A DNA stretch of 64,000 nt from Rhodoferax sp. AJA081-3 (GCF_017798165.1 NZ_CP059068.1:1302001-1366000); one strand, 5' to 3'; positions 52,749 through 62,439 are shown, counted from the first letter of the stretch. The notes: generated from the sequence alone by a model not told the origin. Numbers and translations are program-made.

Positions 52749-53270
52749 TCCCAAAACTCCCTGGTGCCCCACCGGAACACTGTGTATGTAGTTAAACGAC
52801 AATAAGTTTACAACCGACTACAAAAATACTACGTTAGGGAAAACGTTGATTTTTATAGGTATTGCCCAATTTTCGCCATGTGACAGGATGCGACAATTTA
52901 TTAAAACAACAAATTGATTGACAACATCGCAGCCAAAACACGCAAAAACCGGAACAAGCAGCGGAGTTTAACCACATTGGTCGGATAGTGTTTGTAATTT
53001 GCCTACATATTCAGACGACGTCGGTTACATGAATGCGCTTTCATGCTGCAATTTTAGGCACATTGTGTTGCTTTTTCGCTTAAACAGCCGGTTTTAAGTG
53101 ATCTTCAGGCACTACAAATCCAAAACTGGTATTTACCCCTATGTTTGTAAATATCTAGTTTTGATACAAACTAGTCTGTGAGTTGGGAAAACGCCCTCCC
53201 ATTTACGTGTCTTTCAAGCCCCCGCTCAAAAGACGATTAGCCAGCCCCGAGTACCAGGAGATAAACCAAA
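52749..53270. promoter_or_regulatory. 522-bp divergent control region between glk and the TonB receptor gene
   Basis: AT-richer than its surroundings, with no gene. It holds one strong LacI-type palindrome (53028-53045). Near the glk end, TGTAGTTAAACGACA (52787-52801) and a related CTACAAAAATACTACG (52818-52833) faintly resemble HexR-type sites (TGTA...TACA), which would fit the HexR half encoded nearby. The receptor gene has AGGAG 10-15 bases before its ATG. Confidence 0.6.
53028..53045 (+). promoter_or_regulatory. LacI-family-type operator
   Basis: CATGAATGCGCTTTCATG, an 18-bp palindrome with a central CG and one mismatched symmetric pair, 226 bp upstream of the TonB receptor ATG. This is the typical shape of LacI/GalR-family sugar regulator sites. 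Confidence 0.65.
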
Positions 53271-55997
53271 ATGAGTTCCACCGTTCAGCGCTCCACGCGA
53301 TCCACCGCGCGCAGCTCCCTCTTCAAACTAGCCCCCGTGGCAGCCGGTTGTGCCGTGCTGATCGTGACGTCGTCTGGCGTTTTTGCGCAGACGGCTGCAC
53401 CCGCACCCGACCTGAACACGGTCACCGTGGTCGGTATCCGCAAAGGTATTGAAGACGCGATCTCCGTCAAGAAGAACTCCACCTCCATCGTGGAAGCCAT
53501 CTCGGCCGAAGACATTGGCAAGCTGCCCGACGTCAGCATTGCAGAGTCCATCGCCCGTATGCCCGGTCTGGCGGCACAACGCGTGGCAGGCCGTGCGCAA
53601 GCCATCAGCGTGCGTGGTCTGTCCCCCGACTTTGCGACCACCCTGCTCAATGGTCGCGAAATGGTCAGCACCGGCGACAACCGCAGTGCGGAATTTGACC
53701 AGTACCCCTCCGAATTGCTGAGCGGCGTCACCATTTACAAGACACCCGACGCCGGCCTGGTGGGCCAGGGCCTGTCTGGCACGCTGGACATGCAAACCGT
53801 GCGCCCGCTGAACTTCAAGGAACGCACCGTCTCCATCAACCTGAAGGGCGAGAGCCGCTCCATCGGTTCCATCGCCGACACCAAGGCCACCGGCAACCGC
53901 TTCAGCGTGAGTTACATCGACCAGTTTGCCGACCGCACTGTGGGTATCGCGCTGGGCTTTGCCCACCTGGACTCCCCCATCCTGGAAAACCAGACCGGCC
54001 TGTACGAGCCCTGGAAAAAAGACACACGCCCCGGTGTAACACCTGGCACCTATATCCATGACGGTATCAAGTCGCTGGCCAAGAGCGGCAACATGAAGCG
54101 TGATGGTTTCATGGGTGTGCTGGAAGTGCGCCCCAACAAAAACTGGACCAGCGTGCTGGATGTGTATGCATCCACCTTCAAGCAGACCGACACCAACAAC
54201 CAGTACGAAGTCAACCTGAGCGGATACAACGGTACCAACCCGTACATCCCGTTCACCTACTCCGCACCTATCATCAGCAACGGCGTGTTGGGCGGCGCCA
54301 ATGCGGTCAACGTCTACCCCCTGGTGCGTGGCCAATACAACAGCCGCGAAGACAGCATCAACGCCCTGGGCTGGAACAACAAGTTCAAGTTTGACGGCTG
54401 GTCTTTGCTGGCCGACGTGAACTACTCCAAGGCCAAGCGCAACGAGCTCTACCTGGAGAACAACACCCAGCTGGCCGCCACACCCAATGGCTCTTCGCTG
54501 GACACGCTGTATGTGAACTGGGCCAACGGTGGCTTCCCCACCATCAAGGGCAACCGCGACTACAGCGACCCCACCAAGCTGTTGACCGGCAACTCCATCT
54601 ATGGCCAAGGCTACGGCCGCAAGCCCCAGGTGGAAGACGAGCTGCAAGGCTACAAACTGGTGGGCACCATCCCCCTGTCCAGTGGATTCTTCAGCGGTGT
54701 GGATGTGGGTATCAACCTGTCGGACCGCAACAAACGCAAGCGCCAGCCTGAAGGCCCGCTGGAAGCCAATGGCACACCCACCATTGCCAGCGACCTGCTG
54801 TATTCGCCGGTGGACCTGGGCTTCTCGGGCAGCGGCATCATCCCCTCATGGAACGTGCCTGGCGTGATCGCCCGTTACTTCCAGCCGTTCAACCCCTCCG
54901 AGATCAACTCCGGCGCCATCAGCCGCGCCTGGGACGTGAAAGAGAAAGTCACTACTTCCTTCGTGAAGGCCGACATCGACACCGAGTGGGGCTCGGTGGG
55001 TGTGCGCGGTAACGTGGGTGTGCAGGTCATCAACACCGACCAGTCCTCCAGCTCCGCCTATGTGGACAACGCCTCCAGCGGTGCGGTCAAGCCCGTTTCC
55101 AACGGCAAAACCTACACCGATGTGTTGCCCAGCATGAACCTGGCATTCGGTCTGGCAGATGGACAGACCGTGCGCGTGGCAGCGGCCCAGCAGATCGCCC
55201 GTGCCCGTATCGACCAACTGCGCTCGTCGTTTGAGTTCAACGTCGACCAGACCACACGCCGGCCATCAGCCAGCGGCGGTAACACCCAGTTGGACCCATG
55301 GCGCGCCAATGCGCTAGATATTTCTTACGAGAAGTACTTCGGCACCAAGGCCTACTTTGCGGCAGCGGCATACTACAAGGAGCTGAAGACCTACATCTAC
55401 GAAGAAGGCCGCACCATGGACTTCTCCAAGTTCACGCCCGGCACCATTGCCATCACCAACATGGGCCAGTACACCGCACCGTACAACGGCAACGGCGGCA
55501 CCATGCGTGGTTTTGAGTTGTCGGCATCGCTGCCCCTGAGCATGTTGACACCGGCACTGGACGGCTTCGGTATCTCGGCCAGCACCTCGTACAACGACAG
55601 CGCCATCCGCGTGCCCACCAACGGCTTCAACAGCTCCACCGTGGGTACCGACACACCGCTGCCAGGCCTGTCCAAGAATGTGTCCAACCTGACCGTGTAC
55701 TACGAAAAAGGCGGCTGGTCCACCCGTATCAGCCAGCGCCACCGTTCGGAGTTCATTGGTGAGATCGGCAACTTCGCCGGTGACCGCAGCCTGCGCTGGG
55801 TCAACAGTGAGAAGGTTGTCGACTTCCAGGTGGGCTACAACTTCAACGAAGGCAGCATGAAGGGTCTGGGTCTGGTCCTGCAGGTCAACAACCTGACCGA
55901 TTCGCCTTACAGCACCTACGCCGATGCTCCAGACCATCCGCTGGAGTACATGAAGTACGGCACCACCTACTTGTTTGGTTTGAATTACAAGTTCTAA
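53271..55997 (+). CDS. TonB-dependent receptor, carbohydrate-type
   Basis: A 908-residue outer-membrane receptor. The signal peptide (about residues 1-39, ending VFA) is followed by a TonB-box-like region (DLNTVTVVGIRKGI), the plug domain (about 60-180: SAEDIGKLPDVSIAESIARMPG, SVRGLSPDFATTLLNG) and a beta-barrel ending in the aromatic TYLFGLNYKF. The spelling of the plug (ISAEDIGKLPD...R-x-R/G-L) is that of the Xanthomonas/Caulobacter oligosaccharide receptors. The neighbouring glucokinases, LacI-type operator and MalG-type permease support uptake of a glucose-containing oligosaccharide; the exact sugar is not known. Confidence 0.9.
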   Translation: MSSTVQRSTRSTARSSLFKLAPVAAGCAVLIVTSSGVFAQTAAPAPDLNTVTVVGIRKGIEDAISVKKNSTSIVEAISAEDIGKLPDVSIAESIARMPGLAAQRVAGRAQAISVRGLSPDFATTLLNGREMVSTGDNRSAEFDQYPSELLSGVTIYKTPDAGLVGQGLSGTLDMQTVRPLNFKERTVSINLKGESRSIGSIADTKATGNRFSVSYIDQFADRTVGIALGFAHLDSPILENQTGLYEPWKKDTRPGVTPGTYIHDGIKSLAKSGNMKRDGFMGVLEVRPNKNWTSVLDVYASTFKQTDTNNQYEVNLSGYNGTNPYIPFTYSAPIISNGVLGGANAVNVYPLVRGQYNSREDSINALGWNNKFKFDGWSLLADVNYSKAKRNELYLENNTQLAATPNGSSLDTLYVNWANGGFPTIKGNRDYSDPTKLLTGNSIYGQGYGRKPQVEDELQGYKLVGTIPLSSGFFSGVDVGINLSDRNKRKRQPEGPLEANGTPTIASDLLYSPVDLGFSGSGIIPSWNVPGVIARYFQPFNPSEINSGAISRAWDVKEKVTTSFVKADIDTEWGSVGVRGNVGVQVINTDQSSSSAYVDNASSGAVKPVSNGKTYTDVLPSMNLAFGLADGQTVRVAAAQQIARARIDQLRSSFEFNVDQTTRRPSASGGNTQLDPWRANALDISYEKYFGTKAYFAAAAYYKELKTYIYEEGRTMDFSKFTPGTIAITNMGQYTAPYNGNGGTMRGFELSASLPLSMLTPALDGFGISASTSYNDSAIRVPTNGFNSSTVGTDTPLPGLSKNVSNLTVYYEKGGWSTRISQRHRSEFIGEIGNFAGDRSLRWVNSEKVVDFQVGYNFNEGSMKGLGLVLQVNNLTDSPYSTYADAPDHPLEYMKYGTTYLFGLNYKF

Positions 55998-56023
55998 GCG
56001 TTTCGGGTTTTCATTAGGGTTCG

Positions 56024-56053
56024 CCCCACTGCTCACGCGGTGGGGTTTTTTTT
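56024..56053 (+). terminator. Rho-independent terminator after the TonB receptor gene
   Basis: Stem CCCCAC / GTGGGG with a 10-base loop followed by eight Ts; it starts 27 bases after the receptor stop codon. Confidence 0.88.
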
Positions 56054-56105
56054 GGCCGGTACTATAGGGGCTGATCGCTTATTCAACCTTTCAACTAGAA
56101 GTCCC

Positions 56106-56594
56106 ATGAAGCCCTTCTTAACTTGCGCAGCTCTTGTTTTGGCCCTCGCCTTGCCCACACTCACCTGTGCCCAAATAGCTGTTACGCCACAAACGAACCA
56201 TGAACTATTGCTGGCAGCCTCAGACACACGCCTTGCCGCCAATAAGCGCCTGGTCTATGACTTCTGGCGCGAAGTTTTCGAAGGCGGCCATATGGAGTTG
56301 GCCGATAAATACCTGGCAGAGGGTTATATACAACACAACCCGAATGTAGCAACGGGGCGCGCAGGGTTTGTCGAGGCCTTCTCCAAATGGGTCAAACCAA
56401 AACCAATCGAGGCCAAGGTCAAGGCCCCGCTGGTTGCTATCACCGCAGAGGGCGATTTGGTCATTCTGAGTTTTGTGCGAGAAGGCGTTGACCCCAAGGA
56501 CGCATCCAAGAAATACACCACAACTTGGTTCGACATGTTTCGCATCGAGGCAGGCAAGATTGCCGAGCACTGGGACCCTGCGCCCAAGTCATAA
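56106..56594 (+). CDS. Secreted SnoaL-like (NTF2-fold) protein
   Basis: A 162-residue protein with a signal peptide (residues 1-20, hydrophobic CAALVLALALPTLTCAQ) and a SnoaL/NTF2-like domain: YDFWREVFEGGHMELADKYLAEGYIQHNP and later WFDMFRIEAGKIAEHWDP, the usual pocket-lining pattern of this superfamily. Family members range from cyclases to binding proteins, and a reaction cannot be inferred. It stands alone after the terminator of the receptor gene. Confidence 0.8.
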   Translation: MKPFLTCAALVLALALPTLTCAQIAVTPQTNHELLLAASDTRLAANKRLVYDFWREVFEGGHMELADKYLAEGYIQHNPNVATGRAGFVEAFSKWVKPKPIEAKVKAPLVAITAEGDLVILSFVREGVDPKDASKKYTTTWFDMFRIEAGKIAEHWDPAPKS

Positions 56595-56771
56595 GCACAA
56601 CTTGGTTACCGTGGATTTGAGCCCGGTACTGAATGGCCATTGGGGAGATTGCGCCCATTCGTTCTTTATAGAACAAGAGCTCTTGTTTTTGCCGCACGCT
56701 TACGGGGCGTTTTACGCGGCGATAACCCACGTTCACCAATCGTTTACACAACCCATTTACCATTTTTTCTT

Positions 56772-57179
56772 ATGCCAACCCAATCCGAACTATCCGCCTT
56801 CCTCATCAAGGAATTTCCCCAAACCCAATGCACCATAGAAACCGTGGGCAACATGGGCGCCACAATACGGCACCCGGTGGGCGCTGGCGAATTGCGGCCC
56901 GGCGGCACGGTGTCCGGCCCGGTGATGATGGCGGTGGCAGATGTGGCCTTGTATGTCGCCATCTTGGGCGAGATCGGCATCGTGCCGCTGGCGGTCACCA
57001 CCAACCTCAACATCAACTTTTTGCGCAAGCCCGCCGGTGACCGTGCCGTCATCGGTGTGTGCAAGCTCATCAAGGTGGGTAAGACCTTGGCGGTGGGTGA
57101 AGTGTCTTTGTATTCCGAGGGCAATGACGCGGTGGTGGCCCATGTGGTGGGCACCTACGCCATTCCCCGGGACCGTTAA
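56772..57179 (+). CDS. PaaI-family hotdog thioesterase
   Basis: A 135-residue hotdog-fold protein: GELRPGGTVSGPVMMAVADVALYVAI contains the acyl-CoA-contacting loop and the catalytic Asp region, followed by VTTNLNINFLRKPAGDRAVIG. These proteins hydrolyse acyl-CoA, especially phenylacetyl- or hydroxylated aromatic-CoA. There is no ribosome binding site close to the ATG. It starts a run of same-strand genes with the DUF1772 gene 15 bp later. Confidence 0.85.
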   Translation: MPTQSELSAFLIKEFPQTQCTIETVGNMGATIRHPVGAGELRPGGTVSGPVMMAVADVALYVAILGEIGIVPLAVTTNLNINFLRKPAGDRAVIGVCKLIKVGKTLAVGEVSLYSEGNDAVVAHVVGTYAIPRDR

Positions 57180-57194
57180 CCATCAGTGTCATAG

Positions 57195-57695
57195 ATGTCC
57201 ATGCGCCACCACACTGCATTCGTCCTCAGCCTGGTAGCCACCTGTTTGCTCGGCATCATGGCCGGTTTCTTTTATGCCTTTGCCATCGACGTGGCTCCAG
57301 CCATGGCGAATCTGGATGCGTCGGCTTACATCACCACGCAGCAGTGGATCAACCGCGTGGTCCGCAACGCCACGTTTGGCGCCACCTACTTTGGATCGGC
57401 GCTGCTGCCCCTGGCCGCGGCACTGGCAGCCTTTTGGTGTAGCCAGCGGCGGGTAGGCTTGGCGTGGCTGGCTATCGGCTTGGTGTATTTTGCGGGGGTG
57501 TTCTGGCTGACACGCACGGTCAATGTCCCGATCAACGATGCCCTGGCGACCTGGCAGGCCGCCAGCCCGCCCAGTGACTGGGCACATGCGCGTGACAACT
57601 GGAACGATGCCAACCTGGTGCGAACCTGGGTTGCGATGGCATGTTTTGTGGCCGCCGTGGTGCTGGTTGCTGTCACACAAGGACGTACACGATGA
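57195..57695 (+). CDS. DUF1772 (anthrone oxygenase-like) membrane protein
   Basis: A 166-residue protein with four predicted membrane helices and the DUF1772 motif region VNVPINDALATWQAASPPSD and ARDNWNDANLVRTWVA. The family is named for fungal anthrone oxygenases, but most bacterial members are uncharacterised. The stop overlaps the start of the following esterase gene (ATGA), so the two are translationally coupled. Confidence 0.85.
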   Translation: MSMRHHTAFVLSLVATCLLGIMAGFFYAFAIDVAPAMANLDASAYITTQQWINRVVRNATFGATYFGSALLPLAAALAAFWCSQRRVGLAWLAIGLVYFAGVFWLTRTVNVPINDALATWQAASPPSDWAHARDNWNDANLVRTWVAMACFVAAVVLVAVTQGRTR

Positions 57696-58768
57696 ACTTC
57701 ACAGAAAAACTGCTGCCGATGGGCACCGCGCTGGCGGTATTGGCTTGCAGCCTGCTGGTTGTGCCGCACCCGGCCTCTGCCCAAGACAACGCCGCGCCAA
57801 CCAGCCTGCGCGAGCGCATCAAAGAGCGCCGCCAGGCCAGGCAAGAGGCCCGATCGGGTGCACAAACCCCAACCGCAGGCGGCAACCGGATCGAACAACC
57901 CGGTGACTACAACTTTACGCTGGAACATGGCGGCCATACCCGCCATTACCGCGTGCATGTGCCGCGCAACTACCAGACGGGGAAGCCCACACCACTGCTG
58001 ATGGCCTTCCACGGTGGCGGCGGCAATATGGACTACCAGGCATCGGATGAAAACTACGGCCTGATCAGCAAGTCGGAGTCCGCTGGTTTTATTGCGGTTT
58101 TCCCCAACGGCTATAGCAAGCTGCCATCGGGAAAATTTGCCACCTGGAATGCAGGCAACTGCTGTGCCGACGCCCGGGACCACAACGTGGACGACGTGGG
58201 TTTTGTGCGGCAGATCCTCAGCGACCTCCATGGCCGACTCAGCATAGACCGCAAGCGCATCTACGCCACAGGTATGTCCAACGGCGGCATGATGGCCTAC
58301 CGTCTGGCCTGCGAGATGCCCGACACCTTTGCCGCGATTGCTGCCGTGGCCGGCACGGACAACACCGCGCAGTGCGCCCCCAAACGCCCCATCGCCGTAC
58401 TGCACATCCATGCCCAAAACGATGACCGCGTGCTCTACAACGGAGGGGCGGGCCGCAAGTTTGGCGACGTGTCCAAGGTGACGGATTTCACATCGGTGCC
58501 CGCCACGGTATCTAGATGGGTGGCGCACAACAGCTGCAGCCCCACACCCCAGCGCACGCTGTCCACAGCGGGCGCCTACTGCGACCGCTACGCGCCCTGC
58601 CAGGGCGGCACCAGCGTGCAACTGTGTGTGACCGACAGCGGCGGACATTCCTGGCCGGGTGGCCACAAGGCGCGTGCAGGCGAGACGCCATCCCAGGCGA
58701 TTTCTGCCAACGATGTGATGTGGGAATTTTTTACAGCGGTATCGGGTGGAGTGGGCTCCCAGCGCTAA
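57692..58768 (+). CDS. Secreted CE1/PHB-depolymerase-like esterase
   Basis: A 358-residue exported alpha/beta-hydrolase of the esterase-PHB/feruloyl esterase type. The signal peptide ends ASAQD near residue 32, and a charged linker follows. Catalytic features are the oxyanion HGGGGNM, nucleophile GMSNGGMM (Ser), Asp in HAQNDDRV and His in SGGHSWPGG. Five or more cysteines in the C-terminal part suggest disulfides. It likely cleaves ester bonds in extracellular polymers; PHB, feruloyl or acetyl substrates cannot be told apart. It is coupled to DUF1772. Confidence 0.85.
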   Translation: MNFTEKLLPMGTALAVLACSLLVVPHPASAQDNAAPTSLRERIKERRQARQEARSGAQTPTAGGNRIEQPGDYNFTLEHGGHTRHYRVHVPRNYQTGKPTPLLMAFHGGGGNMDYQASDENYGLISKSESAGFIAVFPNGYSKLPSGKFATWNAGNCCADARDHNVDDVGFVRQILSDLHGRLSIDRKRIYATGMSNGGMMAYRLACEMPDTFAAIAAVAGTDNTAQCAPKRPIAVLHIHAQNDDRVLYNGGAGRKFGDVSKVTDFTSVPATVSRWVAHNSCSPTPQRTLSTAGAYCDRYAPCQGGTSVQLCVTDSGGHSWPGGHKARAGETPSQAISANDVMWEFFTAVSGGVGSQR

Positions 58769-58780
58769 GAGTCTTAGAGC

Positions 58781-58837
58781 GAAATAGGCCTCTAGCCCCC
58801 GTGAAATATCACAAGGTTGCTACTTATTTTATAGCAT
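58781..58837 (-). repeat. Dispersed intergenic repeat, copy 9
   Basis: On the minus strand: GCTATAAAATAAGTAGC, spacer, then ATATTTCACGGGGGCTAGAG and GCCTATTTC. It follows the stop of the minus-strand gene at 58920 by about 83 bases, in that gene's orientation. Confidence 0.82.
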
Positions 58838-58919
58838 TCAGAAAAGAATGGCTGGTGACCCTGCCAAGCCACCGCTGCGCACCGCCGTAGTGAGGTGCCT
58901 GACGACACAGTCCTACCCC

Positions 58920-59417
58920 TTAACCGCGGATTCCTGTGGAATCCCGCACGATTTTTCGGCTCTTGGTGATGGCCTTCTCGTCTCTGCTGGATGCCAGACA
59001 CACACGGTGGGCCGGACCTATCAGCCAGAGTTTGTGCAGCATGCGTCCACCATTCTCAGCACGGGAGTCGATGGTGATGGTCGAAAAATCGGACAGCCTG
59101 TATTGCTTTGAGTGCACCGTGACGACCAAGCTTAGTTGCTTGGTGATCCAGCCCTCGTTGCGGTTGACGCGGTAGGTGACACGCAGAAAAAGGCAGAGAA
59201 AGCCGAAACCAAAGATGGCGACACCTATGCCGCGGATCAGATTGGGATCCGCCATTTGTACGACCCCATCCCGCAATGTGCCCGTTTTCCACCCCTCTGG
59301 ATGCAACAACATCACCAGACCGAACACGCAGGAAAAAAGACCCGCAACGATGAGGGACCGGGTCGGTGGCTGGAAGAGTAGCGAACCACCGGAGGCATGG
59401 GGAACAACGCGGAACAT
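58920..59417 (-). CDS. Hypothetical membrane protein
   Basis: A 165-residue protein with two membrane helices (about residues 22-42 and 61-82) and a soluble C-terminal domain rich in charged residues (RVNRNEGWITKQLSLVVTVHSKQYRLSDFSTITIDS). No family was recognised. It directly follows the caspase-like gene (8 bp), so it may be its partner. Confidence 0.6.
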   Translation of the reverse strand: MFRVVPHASGGSLLFQPPTRSLIVAGLFSCVFGLVMLLHPEGWKTGTLRDGVVQMADPNLIRGIGVAIFGFGFLCLFLRVTYRVNRNEGWITKQLSLVVTVHSKQYRLSDFSTITIDSRAENGGRMLHKLWLIGPAHRVCLASSRDEKAITKSRKIVRDSTGIRG

Positions 59418-59425
59418 GATGGACG

Positions 59426-60955
59426 TTAGCGTGGCGCAGGAATGTAGTCAACAACCACCTGGCTGCTGGAATCTGCAATCCGGTTGCCGCCGCGCAGCAT
59501 GCGGTCGTAACGCACCAGGCGCATGGTGGTGGGCTCTATCCACAAGGTGCCGGTAAAGTGCCCATTGGCGCTACCCAGGTTGACAAAGCCATCAATGGCT
59601 ACCTTGTAGGTCTTGAGGCGGGCACCCGGTATGTCCAGGTCTTCCAGCGCCACCGTCTTGAAGTCCAGGCTGACACGTGCATCAAAACCTGCCACGCGGT
59701 TGAGAAACGTAGCGCGCCAGCGCTTGCCCAGCGAAATGTCGGCCGGGACCATCATGGTGGGTGGGTCCTTCAAACCAGAGTCGTCGCGCACCAGGGCGCC
59801 CATCTGGTCATACACCGTCATGCCCCCATTGATTTCCACCCGGTTGTCGTCGGCAAAGGTCACCTTTTGCACTTCGCGCCGCTGAATACCGGTCAACCGA
59901 TCGGTCGTCACCAGCGTGAACTGGTCACCCAGCGCATACCGGTTGGTACCGCTGGGCAGGGTGGCAATGCCATCGCGCCGGCGCTGCGCCACCAGCAGTG
60001 GCCTTTGCAGTTGGTCCGCCCGGAACTGCGCCATTTCGCTGATGAAGCCATTGGGGTAACGCTGCAAAAAGCCAAAAAAATCTGCCGCCTGCTGGGATGC
60101 CTTGATACGGTCCCACGCAGCCTTCTCGGCGTCATACCGTTGCTGTCGTTGGCTGGCACCCTCGGGGTCGGCCTTGGCAAACCCGGTGTCAAAACTGAAG
60201 GCCTCATCCAGATTGGAACTGTCCGACGGGATCTGCCGCCCTGCACTGTGCAAGCGCACCTGCAGGCGTACACGCGTGAAGACGTCTTCGACACGGGCCA
60301 TGGGTTTTTGCAGCTCTAGCAGCAAGTACCGGGTGTACAGGCCATTGGCCGAGTTTGGCGTGTCGCCATCCGCGGCCACATTGCCGGGTGTGGTGGCGAA
60401 GGCCATATAGGTACCGGGTGGTGCATCCACCGGGGCCAGGCCTTTGGTGGCCAGCTGGTTGTCAAACGGGTTGTCGCGGCAGGCGTCCAGCACCACCAGG
60501 TTGAGGCGGTTGCCGGCGGCCTTGAAGGCATCCAGCACGCCGCCCACATCCAACGTTTGCGCTGGAATGTCGGCCGCGTCCTTTAGGCGGGCATCCACCG
60601 GCACCATGAAGTTGCGCCAGTCGTACTGCAGGCCATGGCCTGCGTAATACAACATGCCAACGCCCTGCTTGCCCTGGAGCTGGTCACGCACCGTGGTTAT
60701 GGCCTGCGCCATCTGCTCACGTTTGCCATCCCGCAGCTCCACCACCTGGAAGCCCAGGCCCTTCAGCGCAGTGGCCATGGCAGCGGCATCGTTGCCGGGG
60801 TTGGCCAGTGCCGCGCCGTCGGGGTATGCGGCATTGCCAATCACCAACGCAATGCGCACATCTCCCGGCGCCCGGGCACTGGCGCTGGCGCAAAGCAGAA
60901 CCAGCGCACACAAACCAGCACGCAGCCAAGGGGTCAGTGCGGGCAGGCATTGCAC
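59426..60955 (-). CDS. Secreted caspase-family (peptidase C14) protein
   Basis: A 509-residue protein with a signal peptide (about residues 1-28) followed by a C14 caspase p20 domain. The strand RIALVIGNAAYPDG is followed by the catalytic His in YYAGHGLQY and the catalytic Cys in VVLDACRDNPF. The remaining 250 residues have a coiled region (QQRYDAEKAAWDRIKASQQAADFFGFLQRYPNGF) and a beta-rich C-terminus of unknown fold. Such bacterial caspase homologues are often periplasmic. The function is unknown. Confidence 0.88.
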   Translation of the reverse strand: MQCLPALTPWLRAGLCALVLLCASASARAPGDVRIALVIGNAAYPDGAALANPGNDAAAMATALKGLGFQVVELRDGKREQMAQAITTVRDQLQGKQGVGMLYYAGHGLQYDWRNFMVPVDARLKDAADIPAQTLDVGGVLDAFKAAGNRLNLVVLDACRDNPFDNQLATKGLAPVDAPPGTYMAFATTPGNVAADGDTPNSANGLYTRYLLLELQKPMARVEDVFTRVRLQVRLHSAGRQIPSDSSNLDEAFSFDTGFAKADPEGASQRQQRYDAEKAAWDRIKASQQAADFFGFLQRYPNGFISEMAQFRADQLQRPLLVAQRRRDGIATLPSGTNRYALGDQFTLVTTDRLTGIQRREVQKVTFADDNRVEINGGMTVYDQMGALVRDDSGLKDPPTMMVPADISLGKRWRATFLNRVAGFDARVSLDFKTVALEDLDIPGARLKTYKVAIDGFVNLGSANGHFTGTLWIEPTTMRLVRYDRMLRGGNRIADSSSQVVVDYIPAPR

Positions 60956-60961
60956 CGTGTC

Positions 60962-61780
60962 TCAGCCCAGGTAGTTGCCGGGTGTGGTGGCGTGCCGCTT
61001 CTTGAAGTGGCGCTGGAAATGGGCCTGGTCCGCAAAGCCCAACTGGTGCGCCACATCCGACAAACCCGCGCCCTGCTTGAGCAGCGTCTTGGCACGGTTC
61101 AGGCGCTGGTCTATCTGGAAGGCGTGGGGGGTTTGCCCAAAGGCCTGTTTGAACTTGCGTATCAGCTGGTAGCCACTCCAGCCACTGGGTTGTGCCAGTT
61201 GCGCCAGAGACAAATCGCACTCCACCTGCGCGCAGATCAGCGCGCGCACTGCGTTCACCACCTGTTCATCTGCACCGGGTTGGGTGGGCACCCCACGGGG
61301 TACAAGTGCGTGTTGTGCGATGAAGGTGAGCAGCCATTCGTCGACCTCCAAGGCATCCGCACTGCGGTGGACCAGGGCATCGGCAATGCGGCCCAAGGCC
61401 TTGTACACCTGGGGCTTGTCGGTGGCATGGTGTGCCAGTTGCAGGCGCGGCGGGTGTACGGCATCGGCCAACGGCAGAAAACTCTGGTGCACCCACCGGG
61501 CGTCCACAAACAACATGCGGTAGGACCAGGCCTGGTCGGCATCGGGGTTGCAGGCATGCGCCAGTCCGGGCTCCATCATCACGGTCATGCCAGGCTTCAG
61601 GGCCGTGTTATGGGCGCCGTGGGTATAGACGGCCTGGCCTGCATCGATAGTGCCAAAGGAGTATTCGTCGTGGGTGTGGGTCTGGTAACAGTCGCGCGAG
61701 CCGGTGGCCGTGCGCAGTTCCAGGTGGGGCAAGCCGGGGACACGGACAAACTGGTGCGCGGCGGGCTTGGGCATAGACAT
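60962..61780 (-). CDS. AraC-family transcriptional regulator
   Basis: A 272-residue regulator. An N-terminal cupin-like AraC-binding domain (ELRTATGSRDCYQTHTHDEYSFG and KPGMTVMMEPGLAHAC) is followed by a double helix-turn-helix (DLSLAQLAQPSGWSGYQLIRKFKQAFGQTP and DVAHQLGFADQAHFQRHFKKRHATTPGNY). AraC proteins next to LysE exporters often control the exporter. It ends 6 bp after the caspase gene region. The ATG at 61780 is preferred over one at 61789 and 61774. The long upstream extension in frame is not coding. Confidence 0.88.
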   Translation of the reverse strand: MSMPKPAAHQFVRVPGLPHLELRTATGSRDCYQTHTHDEYSFGTIDAGQAVYTHGAHNTALKPGMTVMMEPGLAHACNPDADQAWSYRMLFVDARWVHQSFLPLADAVHPPRLQLAHHATDKPQVYKALGRIADALVHRSADALEVDEWLLTFIAQHALVPRGVPTQPGADEQVVNAVRALICAQVECDLSLAQLAQPSGWSGYQLIRKFKQAFGQTPHAFQIDQRLNRAKTLLKQGAGLSDVAHQLGFADQAHFQRHFKKRHATTPGNYLG

Positions 61781-61815
61781 GGCCGCCATCCTAATCCGAA
61801 ACGCAGCCACCACAT

Positions 61816-62439
61816 TCAACCGGCCTGCGCCAGCATGCTGTAGACCGTGAACACCAGCAACGCGGCCAACGCCCGATTGAACAGACGCTGGTACGGTGCA
61901 TGGGCCAACCAGCGGCGTATCAGACGGCCCAGCGCCGCCCAAGCCGCCACCGAGACAAAACACACCACACCCGAGATGGCACAGAACATCACCAGGCGCG
62001 CGGCGCTGTCGGGGCCTTCGGGCACAAACAGGCTGACGCCGGACAGCGCCACGAGCCACGCCTTGGGGTTCAGAGACTGGGTCAACACGCCTTGCAGCAA
62101 GCCCTGCGTCCAGGCGCTGAGTGTGTCCACACCTGGGCCTTCTGCGCCCGACACACGGGGCGGTGCTCCAGCAATCCGTGCGGCCAGGTACAACAAATAG
62201 ACGGCGCCAGCGTACTGGGTGGTCTGCGCAATTTGCGGATACAGCGCCAGCAGCACCTGCAAACCGTTGCCCATCAACCAGACCACGGCGCAATAACTCA
62301 GTGTGGCGCCCAGCACATGCGGCAACGCGCGCACAAAACCCTGGGTCGCACCCAGCGCCGACGCAATCACATTCACCGGCCCCGGAGAAATGGAACCGGC
62401 CAACGCAAACACCGCCATAGAAACCCACACCGCCTGCAT
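61816..62439 (-). CDS. LysE-family amino-acid exporter
   Basis: A 207-residue protein with six membrane helices and the LysE/RhtB signature at the N-terminus (SISPGPVNVIASALGATQGFVRALPHVLGA) and NPKAWL in helix 4. It exports small amino acids or amino-acid-like compounds; the substrate is unknown. The GGGAG site 6 bases before the ATG at 62439 is good. The AraC gene follows after 35 bp on the same strand. Confidence 0.87.
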   Translation of the reverse strand: MQAVWVSMAVFALAGSISPGPVNVIASALGATQGFVRALPHVLGATLSYCAVVWLMGNGLQVLLALYPQIAQTTQYAGAVYLLYLAARIAGAPPRVSGAEGPGVDTLSAWTQGLLQGVLTQSLNPKAWLVALSGVSLFVPEGPDSAARLVMFCAISGVVCFVSVAAWAALGRLIRRWLAHAPYQRLFNRALAALLVFTVYSMLAQAG

